From positions 55,271,116 through 55,335,115 of the forward strand of contig OY365806.1 in assembly GCA_959347315.1 (NCBI GenBank): a DNA stretch of 64,000 nucleotides. The letters run 5' to 3'. The notes beneath the pieces were generated by a model. That model saw nothing but the letters and a program-made list of their open reading frames with translations. It did no database searches and was not told the DNA's origin. This DNA comes from Bimastos eiseni (Eukaryota; Annelida; Clitellata; Crassiclitellata; Lumbricidae). Both the position numbers and the translations under genes were made by a program. Shown here piece after piece: positions 1-14,100 of the stretch (position 1 is its first letter; every line of letters starts with the position of its first letter).

Positions 1-1153
1 GCGTGTACTTCGGACAGCTGTTAGTCATCGCAGGATGAGGGCCGCCGCAGGCTGCACACTTCGGCTGCTCGCGCTTTGAACACTCGGTGTGCTTGTGGTC
101 GCCGGCACAGATCCCGCATTGTTGAGTTTTCCTACAAAATTTGGCTACGTGGCCGAAAGATAGACAGCAAAAACAGCGTGTAGGGGGTGGTACATAATCA
201 TACATTTTAAAGCACAGAAAGCCAACATGCAGCTTGGCAGGTGCGACTGAACCAGGTTCCAATTCAATCTTCACCGCCGTGGTCGGGATCTTAACCTTAT
301 TCTGGATCTTAAGGATCCGTTCTATCTTAATGACGCGGAGGTTTTCCAGACTCTCCAGGCTGCTAAAAATACCGGCATCACTTAGGGTGATGGATACGCC
401 CTTTATTACTTTTTGGACGTACCTGCCTCTGTGTCTCACAACTTCGCGTGGTTCGGACACTTTAACCTGATAACCACAGAGGTCTGTGGTAGTGAGCAGT
501 GAGCCCTGTGTGCTCTGCTCTCAGGTCCGCCCAAGTGGACGCGCATACACGTTGCAGACGGGGCAGGCACATTCGCTGTCAGAGGGCCAAACTGTCTGTT
601 CAGCTCCGCCCTGACCAGTGGGGCGTTAACTTTAGATAAACAAACGCCAAAAACTCTATAAACAGCCGGTTCTCAACAGACCGGCTTATCGTCACACGGG
701 CGGGAGGGGCCTTCTCCACTGCCGTCACCAGTGCGGCAGGTTCGACGCTCTTCGGAACGCTTGGCAGGTTCCGCCTCACTGGGACTTTTGCCGATTTCAT
801 CATCGGCTTCTGAACCGTAGTCCTACTGTCCTTACGGTAGGAATCCAGATTTGCCTCAGTTTTGCGAATTTTGATTCGCTTCTCGCGCTTGGCAGCTTTT
901 TCTGCCTTACTGGTGACGGTCTTATACTCGACCCCTCTACCATCATTGTCTGAGTCATTTTCAGACTCAGTTGTACAAATAAAAGATTTGCTTCCGCTAC
1001 CAGCGGATTCGTCACTGCGGCTCGCTCGTTTTTGGACGGGGTCAACACCGTCAGGTCCATCGGCGTGCCAGCATCGGGTCGAGCTCGAGGCTCAGACCCG
1101 GAGGCGAGGGGTCTCTCGCTAGAACTCATGTCCAGCGAGAGGCGCGTACGCAA
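1..1153 (-). mobile_element. I-like LINE copy 1: ORF1 region, cut by window edge
   Basis: Bases 1-774 match 16592-17363 nearly base for base, so this is a second copy of the LINE at 12-17 kb in the same orientation. Read on the minus strand it encodes the gag-like ORF1: an amino-terminal low-complexity part near 800-1130 starting around MSSSERPLASG, a middle domain, and three zinc knuckles near positions 1-190. It extends further 5' than copy 2, which stops at 17363. The frame is broken in several places, so this is a dead copy. Relative to copy 2 it keeps four extra bases near 270, where copy 2 is frameshifted. ORF2 would lie left of the window. Confidence 0.85.
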
Positions 1154-1432
1154 TTTTTTATCTAAGCTAGTACAGTTACGTTAGACTAAGTCTAGTTATA
1201 TTTAAGCGAACAGTTAAATCGTTACAATATTTAAGATTTAAAATATCTAAACGCAAGATTAGATACGATCACATAGTAGACAAAGCAATTTGAGCTAATA
1301 TCTAACGACTAGAAAAATAGAAATATAAAATCACAAATGTATATTCAAAACACGTGTACGACTCACCGCGTGTAACCTTTCTTTGTCTTCTTTGTCTTTG
1401 TCTCAATAATCAATAGACCTGTCGATGTAATG
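1154..1432. other. AT-rich stretch without genes
   Basis: No coding potential seen. It may be the 5' untranslated part of LINE copy 1, whose ORF1 start lies just to the left, but copy 2 is truncated before this point so there is nothing in the window to compare with. Confidence 0.4.
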
Positions 1433-1620
1433 TAATGCAAATCCTCGAAAATTTCTCAGCGCCCACAAAAGCCACGTCTGGGAGACCAGCTATCACCGGC
1501 GCTATACCAAATCAAGTCGGCAGTAGTCATCCCTCTCGTTTCTTTCCGGTGCCAGGTCAAAATCCGGGGGTCAAGCCGAGGAGACAGCATGGTGCTACGA
1601 TGGTAGTCGATTATGAGGGT
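1433..1620. repeat. Dispersed repeat shared with 41606-41690
   Basis: Both places share, in the same order, the blocks AATTTCAGCGC (with small differences), ACAAAA, CCACGTC and GAGACCA, followed by GCGCTATA. A shorter inverted match (CTTTTGTGGGCG) occurs near 17830. It is probably an old non-coding transposon fragment of unknown class. Confidence 0.45.
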
Positions 1621-1622
1621 GG

Positions 1623-2140
1623 TCATGTGGTAGCACAGGAGTAGCACTGGATAGGACACATTGAAGAGTTCGGTTTTAGTCGTGAATGGAAATAAAAATA
1701 GCAGAGGATGATGAAAGCTGAGTTGAAATGTGGGGAGGAGCAAACTGACGGAGTTCTTTTGGGAGTCCGTTCCAAAGTGGTAAGGAGCGGTTGCAGAATT
1801 TCAGAGACGATGAGAGTCGAGATAGAGAAAGATATGACGATGACAAAGAGCGAGTTGATCCGGGCGGTTGGATTGTAAGGAGTTGACGAATGTATTAGAG
1901 GGTTGAGAGGTTTGAAGTGCGTTGTAGGTGATAGATACAACTTTGTAGTGGATGCGTTGAGGCACTTTAAGCCAATGAAGTGATTTTAAGACAGAGGTTA
2001 TATGATGGTGTTTTGGGGTTTTAGTGACTGCGCGGGCAAGAGCATTCTGAATTGTTTGGAGGCGTCTTATTTGTGAAGAATCAATGTTGTGGAAGAGAGA
2101 ATTGCAGTAATCTAGCTTTGAGTGAACAATTTATGTGGCT
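1623..2140 (-). mobile_element. LINE relic (RT carboxy end)
   Basis: The minus-strand translation contains LWNGLPKEL followed by a Phe/Tyr-rich tail. This LWNxLP block is the usual carboxy-terminal signature of CR1/L2/Jockey-type LINE reverse transcriptases. The frame has stops and shifts. Similar blocks occur at 23.4, 30.5, 41.9 and 47.2 kb. Confidence 0.55.
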
Positions 2141-2224
2141 ATGATACTTTATAACTAGGCCTACTGGGGTAGGCCTAAAGTTAAATTATTTTTGGTGTTT
2201 ACCAAATATTAAATTTGGCAAATT

Positions 2225-2264
2225 TCTCTCTCTCTCTCTCTCTCTCGCTCTCTCTCTCTCGCTC

Positions 2265-2296
<32 letters not shown>

Positions 2297-2297
2297 C
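2225..2297. repeat. (CT)n microsatellite
   Basis: About 73 bases of CT repeats with a few CG interruptions. The apparent Arg/Glu-rich open frame on the minus strand is only this repeat. Confidence 0.95.
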
Positions 2298-4970
2298 TTT
2301 GTCCTTCTGTTGTGTAGGCCGCAGAGGCTAGGCCTATTGTTTCCTGGCTGCATGTTTTCTCTCTTTCTCTTATCTTGTTTCTACATGGACGTGTTCTTGT
2401 CTTCTCTTTTTTCGAGTAGCCTAGGCCTAAGTAGATGTTCCAGCATAAATTGTATATTGAAAAGAAAGCAGGGAACGACAGGGCATTGTGGTAAATTTTC
2501 AATATATAAGATAAAGACAGATAGTTAAACAGTTTCTAGGGCATTTCGCAAACAACTCAGCAGAATATGCCTTAGAGAACAGATCAGTCAGAAGTGTGGA
2601 TTTATAATATTCAGAGTACATGTAATGTTAGTTTTAGTTTGATGAAAATATTGACACTGATGATGAAGGTTGTATGCAATCTAAACCTGCTTCAGGCCTG
2701 CCTTTGCAATATGTACACAGATGCCAGTATTGTGATGTAATCTCTACATGCAGTAGTTTGCACTCATAGAAAGGTTGATACAATGGACTCGTTGCCATGA
2801 GGGCTCAAGGGTATGCTGAGGTGTTGTTGTATCAAGGACAGTCAGTAACAAGAAATAACCAAACGAAATTGGGGTAGAGTAGGCTATAGTACCTCAGATT
2901 TATTATAGTGATGAGGATGCTGACCTAGGTAGTTAAACCTAGATTAACGATTCATGATACACAGAGATGCTATTTGAATGCATGTCTGACATTATAATCT
3001 TTTGACGTCTTGTTAAACCTTATGAATTGAACTTATGGTCTAGTAGAAACTTGAATGGCCCATTGCTACATGTCTTTAATGTGTGGCATTGTCTACAAGT
3101 GACGGCGGTAATATGCAGCCCTAAGCTGGCTCCTGGAACATCACAAATATGCTATAATATTTTGATAGAAGGAGTTTCTTCAGAATCATATATAGATATT
3201 ACCGGTATACATGTATATATACCATTAAATAGGTTATTCTCTTAATTTCAGTCATCTTAAAAGTTATTTCTGTTTTTTGTGGCATATTTAGCCAAAAGTC
3301 ATTTATTTCGAGCAGCAGACAGTGACTCATATCAATCCTTGGCAGCTGATGAACTGTGTGGAGTTGGATCAGTGCTGGAACTGAAGCAGGGTGCTCAGGT
3401 AAGAGCAAGCTTTAATGCAGGATGTAATGCAAGTGTTTCTTGAGTGAATGTAGTAAATAAAAAAGAGTAAAGATAGAGAAAGTGGACGATAGAGTAGTGA
3501 AGTTTTCATGGAGTCATTTTTTATTCAAAAGCAATGTTTTACATTACTAATTTTAATGTTGGCTTTTTGTTTGATTTTATGGAAATGTAACCAGTGATTG
3601 TTTCAAGATAGAAGATTACCTATTATATTCATTCTGCTGGTGAAAGTAAGAGTCAATGTCCCTCCATTAGGAACTGACCTCATTAGCTTCTGTGGACTTT
3701 TGAAGAATGCTACACTCCATATTACATAAATGCATGTGTAAAATGCACATCGATTTCTACACAGGTCACACTTTTCTTCCCAAGGTCAACTTGTGAAGGT
3801 ATACTTGCCTACAAATTGTTTTATTTTTATTTTTACTAGCGGGATTGGGCCCACATCCTTCTGATCTTCATTCCAGCGTGTTACCGTTCAGTGATCTTCC
3901 CGGAATGAAAAATTGGTCTTTGTGCATTGACTAGGATCTGAACCACGGTGCCTCTGAATTGCAATTGCTAAGACTCGATGACACTATCTATTTTTAGGTG
4001 ATGCTTACCAAGAACTTGGATATTTCTATAAGTTTGGTGAATGAAGTACGAGGAGTTGTTGGTTTCGACTCTGGCACAAAAGGTACATCTATATACTTGT
4101 GCTGTGTTGGGCAGGGGAGATTTTCAGTGTATGTTTCAAGTTTGTTTATAAAATTCACTTTCAGTCTGTCCTCTGTAGAGTGTGTCTGTCTTCTCCAATC
4201 TTACCTATTCAGACTTTTATATTAGTCTGACTTTTACATCTGAGCATTAATGGAGATCAATTACATCCTCATCCTAAAGGGCATGTATTTTATAGGATGA
4301 CTCAATGACTGGTCCAAAGTTTTGGAATTCACTGTTCAGTTCATTTTGTCAAATCTTTGTCATTCTGCTACTTGGTCAGACCTTCGAGTTTGTGTCTTTT
4401 GTTTGAGTATCGATGGAACATTGTCATGTGCATTCCATTTTGCTGTCCCTAAGAAATGGGACTGACTACCAATGTTTGTCTGAAGTTCAAACTATGTCTC
4501 TTCCTTTAAGGAATAGCTCATATCTCACAAGTCCTCATTGGCTTTCAAACATTTTGATATCGAACAGACCCTTCACCTGGCATCTGTCTAACCATACCCC
4601 CAATTTGCATTTCTGTGTGGCCGAGTGGTTTGAGACCAAGACCAACACAAAGTAAACCAACAAAAGAAAGCAAAAATGACTGGTAGATTCTTATGTAACC
4701 TCAACTGTATTACCATTGCTATTAAAAAATTTGAAAACATGCAAGGTTTTCCTGATCAGAAAGCTTTGTTTTAGTCAGATTCCTTCTGATTTGACAGAGA
4801 CCACAACGAGCAAGGTTTAAAGAAGATTTTAATAGAATAAATAAATCATTGTTCAACAATAGCTTTACAATAATGAAATCGAATAGCACCATGAAATCGA
4901 GAACTGTTCATTACCGGTCGTGTAAGCATCACCGGTCTTGGTAAGCACCATTGACTACTTTGACTAGGAC
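2298..4970. other. Intergenic stretch, no gene recognised
   Basis: This lies 3' of the sialin-like gene. Short open frames here have no recognisable domain. It holds a tRNA-like motif (3900-4000) and, near 4430-4620 on the plus strand, a degraded block resembling a LINE carboxy end (a Trp-Asn/Ser-Leu-Pro-like segment and a Ser-rich tail). Nothing else seen. Confidence 0.5.
3900..4000 (-). repeat. Possible tRNA-derived SINE fragment
   Basis: On the minus strand there is a good Pol III B-box-like motif, GGTTCAGATCC (3934-3944), preceded by a weak A-box candidate. It does not fold into a convincing tRNA, so a SINE relic is the better guess. Confidence 0.3.
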
Positions 4971-5192
4971 TTAACTTCGAACATCATCAGAAATAAGTCT
5001 TGTGCTTTCATCATGTTCTTGCTGCTGATTAGACCGATCGGAAAGAAGGTCTTTGTTTTCATCATATACCTCCTGATTTGACCGAGACCACTTCTGTTGG
5101 CTTCCTGATCCAAAAATGATGTAGAATAAAGCACCAAAGGCATAGACCCCTAGTGCAATGTAAAACACTTTCTGCCACTGAACACGTGTTGC
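4971..5192 (-). CDS. SLC17A5: Sialin-like gene, last exon with TM12 and tail
   Basis: 73 codons and a TAA stop at 4971-4973 (acceptor TGATACAG). It starts [20 protein letters not shown] and ends in a hydrophilic tail rich in Ser, Asp and Gln carrying ENKDLL and ESTRLI, both of the form [DE]xxxL[LI]. No clear polyadenylation signal was pinned down. Confidence 0.92.
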   Translation of the reverse strand, partial: ATRVQWQKVFYIALGVYAFGALFYIIFGSGSQQKWSRSNQEVYDENKDLLSDRSNQQQEHDESTRLISDDVRS

Positions 5193-8100
5193 CTGTATCA
5201 TGTAAAAACACATGAAGATTATTATTATGCAAAATATAGTAGTAAGATTAAGTGTTTTGTATTAAACATATACAGGGTTTCTTTTATGCTTTGTACACCA
5301 GACTGTGCCCATGCTCACATTCCTAACCGTTTTTCTCCAACCACAACATGATGCACCCTGACAAGTTTGGTTTATGAAGGTTAGTAAACATAAACATATA
5401 GTAGGTTCAACCTGTGCATTGAGGTACAATCTGCACACTGGTTTCGTAAGAATCTAGAATATTTGTAATACAAAAATAATATTTGGAAAGATTCATCAAA
5501 GGCAGATAGAGGGTGTCGATCCTCTGGCAGTAAAAACTCAAGACGATTGAAATCTGATGACTAGATCAAGGACAGGAGCCCATGGGTGTTGATGTCAAGG
5601 AAAAGAAGCGGAGATGAACCGGCTCGGATCTGGAAACAAGGTCCGCAATACCAAATGCCAGGCACTGGAGAGATATGGTCAGAAAGGCATCAGATAATGC
5701 TGGATCTTTCTATGCTAGTCGACATTGGTCAAGTGCCAGTCGCCTGTTCATAGCCCAGGCAACAACATTCAGTATTCAGGTAAGGAGATACAAATTGGTA
5801 TTCATGTATTTCCATAAACCTGGTAATTTGTTACAAAGAACTCTGAGAACCCATTAACAATGGAGCTGCAATGTTTCCTCAGTTGTTTTTAACACATTAT
5901 GATTGAACAGACCTTCCTATGTTACCCTACTATGTAACAAATTTTACAGAGCAGAGAAATGTTGCTTCTTATGGTATTGGAGATTCTTACAGCTATACAA
6001 TTGAAGTTTAATAAATCTGTGTATATGTCACATGCTACCACTTTTTGTCAGTATTGGTTTGTTTTGAATTTTGTCAGTTAATTGTTACCAGTATGACATT
6101 TAATGGCATCCAGGATTCCAGGCCATGGCATACAACAAAAATCTCATGATCAGTCAATGCCATCATTAGATTAGCAGATGTCATGATTCCATATAATACA
6201 ACTACCTATTATAAAGTAATAGTGCAAGGCCACACAAAGGCCTTTCAGATTTCATTCCTTTATACCAAATCCATTATTTTGACAAGGCATGGAAATTGGT
6301 AAAACCACTCTGAAATGAAATCACTACTACTTTTCATGTAGCAGCTTAGTTAGTAGCTTAATAAAATATTAGGCCTACTCTTACTGGAATCATAGATCAT
6401 AGGATTGTACATGTATTAAGTGCAGAATTCAGACAATTGATTTTCTTTGTAAGTAAAGAACTATAAAGCAGAACATTTTATTTGCGTCCCAACAATGACT
6501 CGCAATCGAAATGCCCTAGCGACATGAACATTCTTGCAAAACCTCCAAATACCAGTTCAAGCTCAAAATGACTATTTTCAGCACACAATTTACTTTATAA
6601 TCAGACATTTTTAGTTTTAATTGTACATTTTGCCAACATTCGACATAATAACAATCACCATCGCATCATCTGAAGGCTGTGCTAATCTTAATATGCAAAT
6701 GAGGCTCGTTAGATATAACGCCGACGGCTTCACTCGGAACGCTAGTCAAATGGAACACTTGTGATTGCAAACACTTTCAGAGGCAAAGACGCCCACCTGC
6801 CAAGTTAAAAATTCAATCTCAGGTGAAGCTTGGTTGTAGGGTTAGCAATAATGATAGTATTTAAAAAAAAATAAGATGCATACCTCATGAAAAGTTAGTG
6901 CTCCGACAACCTGTGGTCCTACAAATCCTGGAATAGTAGCCAAGGTGTTCGTCAAACCCATCAGGGTTCCTAAAATATCACACATACATTCCGTCAATCA
7001 TATTTCAAGCAAAGCACTGGTATTTGCAATGCAACCCACATTGCATAGCTCTGTTACTTGATAAGGACAGCTCTCATTGTCAAGTAACTAATGCCGTATT
7101 TTAAGAGTAACCAAAACACTGAAAACATTAAAATCATAAAAGCCATTCAACAACATAAAAGTTGAAATTCTATCTTGAAGCCAAATTACAAGCTATAGTT
7201 TGAGGACAGACAGTTAGGGAAGGTGGGATTAGATGTGATATTGTAAAATGTAAATGGCATTGCAAACTTTTCCCACATGCAAGTTAATAATAGTTGAGTA
7301 CAGCAATCTTAATCTATATATAGCAATTTTTGCGGAAAAGTAATATTGAGATAACAGTGACATTCGTATTTTAACAACATCATCTGTTAATTTAAAAATG
7401 AGCATAATAAACTTCTTTTCGAGATAAAGTCCGAAAATAACCTATGAATAGCTTGCGCGTGTGCAACTAGCCATTGATGCTGGGTTTTCCCAAGCCCATC
7501 TAAGTCTCTGACCAGTTAGTCTGGTACCAACGGATCGTTCATACACGCCATTTTCCCGTAGTCTCAAAAATCAGCATACGAAGTCTGTCTTTGGGCGCAA
7601 AGCTGGACTAGAGTTACAACCATTTTAAAGCTTTTGTACACGTGGGCCCAGATGCTTGGAAACATTCTTTTTATTATAATCATCATTAGAATTTTTTTAA
7701 TGCACTCAAGGTCACATAGAAATGCAAATCTGAGGAATTAGCAGATGTTGTTAGACATTGCCAGATGAATAGCTGTTTAGATGTCAAAATAATTGAAAGC
7801 CAGTTATGAGAAACAAATTTTGCACTTTATGGCTCATATTGCACCTGGAGCCCCTTGCATGGCTGAAATCGCAAGACCCAAAATGGTCCTAGTTCAACTC
7901 TCGACAGCTGAAGAGTTCACCGCAGGGAAGAAATTCAGATAACCAAAAGAAGTTTGTTCAGAAGATTAACTGTAGCATATGAGGTTGAAAGGGAAAGGCA
8001 GAGAGCTATAAAATCCAGTGGCAGAAAGCAGCAGACAAGAGATCGCCGATAATTAATATATGACCAAATGTTGAGGGATTACAAAAGAAATTTATTTTTT

Positions 8101-11100
8101 AATGTAGTATATTGAAAGAGTGATTGAAGCATTGATTGAGGCATTGATTGAGGGTAACTCAGGAGAGGGTAATTGAGCAGAGAGAGAGAGAGAGTAACTC
8201 AGAAAAGGGTGATTGAGCAGAGTGAGGGTAACTCAGGAATGGGATAGAACTCTGCAGAGCAGTGAATCAGAATGTTGAGTTTGGGAGAAGAGTAATGTAC
8301 GCAATTACGATATAGTGGCTAGAAGGGATTGAACAGTGGACTATTAAGAGGGGCAGCAGCAGAACCAGCAGTGACAGGGTTTGAATAGGTGTTCCAGGTG
8401 ATGATGGGCTGTAGATATGGAACATGAATTTCTAGTATTATAATTATAATATGAAAATGGAAAAAATAATAAATATTGACATAAGGAAGAATTGGTCCAT
8501 AAAACGAGCAATATCATTATTACAGATAGGCTGAAGGTGTTAACATACAGAGATTAACAGAAGAGTAGTTAACTGAGAAAACATGACGAAAAGCAGATAG
8601 TATAACAAAAAATACATGAAATGCAAATGACACTAACCAGCGTAATTCGGTGCAAGATCCAAATGGTTAACACCATATCCTGACATTGCCAATCCAGATA
8701 ACCCAACAGCTCCAATGACAAGGCCAACAGTGGCAGTTCGATTACAACCCGTGAAGCCAGCCGAAATGAGAAATATGCCAGGCAGCAGGAGACCTGATCA
8801 GCAACACAGATATAATCAGGCATCACTCATATGTAAGTACTATACCACATGAAAATTTGAACTGTTCTCTCAAAAAAAATGTTTATTAAACATTTGCAAA
8901 TTACCTTGTAAACCCTTTTAGACCCATCAAGTAGCCAAGTTATCCTGTTAAATTCTTGTTCATTCATTCAGAGAATTTATATAGCACCTCTTCCAGAGAC
9001 CTATTCACAGATGCTCTCAGCATATGATGTTAAATGCTATTAGAAACAAAAATATTACATCAGTTAGCACAAACAAAGCAAGCTGGAAGAGTTGCCCACA
9101 GTTGGCCCACATAAAACACTATTATATTGACACAGAATATAAGTAAGTATATACATTATAAATAATATATTTATGCATACATGTATCTGACTGAGATAAT
9201 CCATAGATTTATTCTATTCAGTGTGTAGATGACAGTTAATTATAAACAGTGTATGTGGGTGAATTGACCAGTGAAGATGAGACCCTTACCCCTCTAATTA
9301 TTATATCAAACTCATTAAAATTGGCCACTGTGAGCGGCCTCATGAGTGGTAAGGGTCAAGTAAAAAAAGATACATTTAAGCTGCATAAGAGATTATTGGC
9401 ATTTTAAATCATTATTACTTGATGTTTTAAAAAGCTCCACTTGCACTACAGTATTTTAGACAACGATCATAAGATAAATGGGAACATTAGAACCAGTTGA
9501 ATGTCTAGATAAGGTGTGTCAAACCAGTAACATTGAAGAGCTTTCTTGTTTTCTGGGTTGTTAGGTAATGTCTCTTTCTCAAGAGATCAGCGATCACTCC
9601 ACCTAAAGTCATCACAATCCAGTTGACCAAGTATGGTAGACCAGATAAGACACCATTCTGTAATATAAAGAACACTTCTGAATGAGTCGAACTGCAACTA
9701 AAATCGATTTTTATTAACATAAGACAAATGCTCACAATCATAGATTTGACAGAACTTTGTTAGTTCTCAGTTGGACATCTCAATATCAGTCAATCAATTA
9801 AATAAAACAAGTCAGATGTAATGCAAGACATTATAATTTTATTGTTGGCAATTAGTGACTTTAATCAAATTTTAATTTTCAAAATTTTTGCAATTTCAAA
9901 TTGTTGGTGAATGTTAATAATAGCATATTTAGCATATTCTTCCCGTAATTCATATTAGACTACTGGTTAATAAAGCACTATTAATTATATAAGATGCATA
10001 ATGTTGGTGGGTGCCTTGCAGGGCTGCAACAGTTAAATTCAACTTCTGTAATAGCTTGTCATCATTCATTCATACTACACTCGTAATCATGCAGCTATGT
10101 CGGTCAACTAATCAACTAACGGAATTAAATGAGTGAAGCATAACACAAAATATATTCTGCATGGCCAGCACTTGAATCATACTGAATATTACTGATGGCA
10201 TGCTTTAAACCAGAGGTGGGAAAACTACGGCCCACAAAACTTTTTATCCAGCCCAAACAATTCTTCAATTTTATTTAAAGATCAAATAATTGAAATAATC
10301 GATATCGCAAAAAGTTTCCACGTTTTATGCACGTGGTACTGTTTTCTTACTCACCATTCAGGCTACATCTCTCGTAATGGGAAAAGGTTGAACCTTTCCT
10401 TCTGCTTTAAACTCTAATAACTTTTTAAATGTTGGTATATGCTGCTCATATTTGTCTGGTTTTTTCACGATGTTATCACAAGATTTGCCAGATTTTATTT
10501 TATTTGTTGCGTCAATTTCTAAATTGGTCATGTCTCCATTTAAGTGATGGAGGTTATCCGCTGTCTCCCTATCTGCCAGTGCATTGTTGTCCCACCTCAG
10601 GTACCTATCCAATGCAGCCAACCCCTTTGCTCTGCAGAGAAGGGGTTCTTTAGACCCCTTTGCCTACACTGCAACTAAGCAGAACAAAGTCTTTGCATTG
10701 ACAGGTCTGATATGGTTCCCTTTTGAATTGTGCTTGCAAAACGAAACTCTTTCCTAAATGTTTTTTATTAAGCTCAAAATTATACTTTTTGGGGCAGGAA
10801 TGCTACATAAATTCATGAATGAATTGATAAATACTGATTTTCAAGGATAAATCATTTCCCAAAATAAATATTGTTTATATTTTTAAGAATTTTAAAGTTT
10901 GGTGACATAATCTCTGGAACTATTTGAAATATTAAATAAAATGATACATCGTTGCCAACATTGAATATACTGTTTCACTTGATCAAATCTGAAAAATCCG
11001 AAGTAAGACTCATGTCAGAGACAGTCATGTATGCTTTTTATAGCAGGCAAGAGATAAGTTTTAACATCAGAAACTGTCTTGCCTGTACAATGTTGAACTT

Positions 11101-14100
11101 AAGAACATCCCTCATATACATAGGAAGACATGTTAAGAGTGTATAGAAGCCCCAGTTTTTGGCAAAATGAGCAGCTGCACATGCCCAGACAGGAAGTGAC
11201 AGCAGAATATGTCTCCACGGTGTAGACAGATTCTAGAAAATAGAAAAAAAACTGTTTTAATATAATAAGTTTTAATATATAATGAGTAATAAATGTAATT
11301 TTTCCCGCAATATAGAACAACAGTTCAAGACATTCTTTTTTCAGCTTGCTTATCCCTCTTATGTTGCCTTTCTGTTTCCACAGATCGGTCTTGCAGTGCC
11401 ATCAAATGATGTCTAGTCATGACACAGTAAGAGTTCTTAGAACAGATCAGGCATCTCAGCCTTCAATTCCCCTTTCCAACTTATAACACGAGCACCAACG
11501 TAGGTAAGAAGGTTAAACAAGTTGCCCAGTTGTTACAGACTGCATTTGCCCAGCACATCTTCATTCAAATCCAGAGATCACTCCTCTTTTATATATACTT
11601 TACATTTATCCACAACATGAAGAGGTGTAAATAAGTTTAAACAAATTAGCCAATGCCAGGCATAAACACTACTCAACATGCTCTTTCAATTTGTTGGTGG
11701 TTGCCATACTAAGAATATTTCAAGAATAAACAAAGATTGCATTTATTCTGAATATTTCTATCAGTTAGGCTAAAAAAATCAAAGGATTCACTCCTGCACC
11801 AACCATTGAAAGCATTGCTTGACTTGAACTTTCACACTTAACCATACTCAAAATGCCATCAAAGTAATGCACTAATGTAACTAATCAAAGTAATGCAAAA
11901 TAACTAAGTTCACAAATGTTTTCCTTTACTGATTCTTTTTGTGCTTTAAAAGAAATATTATAAAAAAAATAGCTACCAAAAATAGTAGTTTGTTGCAGCA
12001 GCATCTTACACAATACCACAGAGCAAATATATGCACTTTTACATTTGCTCTCATGTCAAAGTTTATTTAACGACGCATCCATAACGACGATGATATGCGT
12101 CAAACAAGAACAGTTATACAATGTACATATTTACATTGTCGATAAGTGTCTTTAAGTGTCTCTCTTCTAGTTTTTAATGTTTCATATGTAATAATGTTTT
12201 ATATGTAATATAATATTGTATAGTAGTTTCACACTAAGTTGTTCATTGTCTATTTACAGTAGTCCTAGATCTTCCGACTAGAAACTGCCAGCCACTTGTA
12301 GATGGTGTCCAAGCAGCTGGTTTGACTGAGTGCGGTGCTCAGTTCGTATGGCCAGGTTTTCCGTGCGCACATCCGGATGAGTTCGTCCTGGAGGCCCAGC
12401 TGGGCCGGGCACTCCAGCAGGAAGTGGCGCACGGTTTCCTGGACGTCACCGCACTCGTCGCAGTTCCCAGTCGGGTGGCGGCCCCACAGCTTCATCTGTG
12501 GGTTTAGTAGACAGTGGCCCAACCGGAGTCTGATTATGGTGACTTCCTTTCTCCGGTTGGGATCGTTGTACTGTTTGGCCATCCCGACGTTCGGCTCCAG
12601 GGCTCGGTAGTGCGAGCCAGTGTCGGAGGTGGTCCAGTCCGCTTGCCACTTCCAGAAAGTGGTCTTTGGACTTCGCTCGAGCTTCCTGGAGCTCGAGCGT
12701 CGTCGGGATGGCGATGATGTCGTTGTTTAACGCTCGCATGCAGAGGGTGTCAGCGGTCTCGTTTCCCTCGATGCCGATATGGCCGGGGATCCAGACCAGG
12801 GTTGGGGTCGACTGGGTGCGTTGAGCGTAGGCGTCCAGCACGTGAAGCAGTTCCGTGAGCTGCTGTAGTCTGGCAGCGGACTGCTGTCGCTCAACGCTCT
12901 GGATCGCGGCGAGGGAGTCGGAGAAGATGACGAGATGGTGTGCATCTTCGCTGGCGGCCCATTCCACAGCCCTCTTTATGGCCTCCAGTTCAGCTGCCAG
13001 GACCGATGAGCCGTCGCTCATTCGGCAGCTTTCGTGGTGGCCACTAGAGGGCACGTAGAATAAGCACGATACCCTACTTGCTGCGTTCTTGGCTCCATCC
13101 CTGTTGACAGCCACTCGCGCTTCGTTGGAGCGGGTGTGATCTTTGACCAGATCTCTCTTTTTCAGAGGGTCATTCAGGTCGCCGATCTTCTGTGTCAGAG
13201 TGGTGTCTGTCACGGATGGTCGCAGCAGCCACGGTGGTGTTGTGGTGCAGGCGAGCGGTGGTATCTTTGGTGGTTGGATCTGTTGGTCGATGACTCTTGC
13301 TTTGATGCGGTTGGGGTCGGTGTCGTCATTGGTGTTTTTCAGTTTCCGACCGCTGGTGATGGATTGCGTCGGGTGGTTCGGGATCGCGTTGACCGTGATG
13401 AGCTCCATCATCAACCGTTTGCGCCGTAGGTCGAGTGGCCCTTCTCTGCATTCTACCTGCAGTGCAGCCAGACTCGTTCCTCGTAGCGCTCCAGAAGCGA
13501 TACTCAGTGCTTTGTACTGGATTGTACTAAGCACCTTTTTCTGGTTTCGGGAGACGCTGTCGTAGGCGACGCAGCCGTAGTCGATGACGGAGCGGATGAG
13601 GGCACGGTATATCATCAGGAGGGTGTCTTTCGATGCTCCCCAGTGCGAGCCCGCAATAGCGCGCATCAGGTTGAGGCGCTTCTTGCAACGATCAGCGATG
13701 TAGCTGATGTGGTCGCACCAGGTGAGATGTCTGTCGAAGATCACCCCCAGAAACTTGACGTTGTTGTTGTAGGTCAACGGAGTGGTCCCGAGCTTCAGCG
13801 GTCGGTGGGCTGCAGGTGTGCCGCAGCGGTGAAATTCTACGGCGACCGTTTTTGTTGACGACACCTTGAAGCCCCAACTGTCAAAGTATTGTTTTGGTTG
13901 GTCCAGGTAGTTCTGCAGATGACGCCGATTCACTTCCGGTTTTGGGCCAGCTCTCCAGATGGCGCTCTCGTCCGCGTAGAGAGAAAGCCTTACGTCGTTC
14001 TGTGGCTCCGGTATGTCGTTCAGCATGATGATGAAGAGCACAGGGCTGATGACACTGCCCTGTGGGGATCCGTTCTCCATGAGGAAGAGATCGGACAGCT

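Noticed and set aside
2209..2502. Arg/Glu-rich minus frame
   Set aside because: Produced by the (CT)n microsatellite.
7840..7930. Possible tRNA-derived SINE (GTTCAACTC near 7893)
   Set aside because: Only a weak B-box match; no A box at proper spacing.
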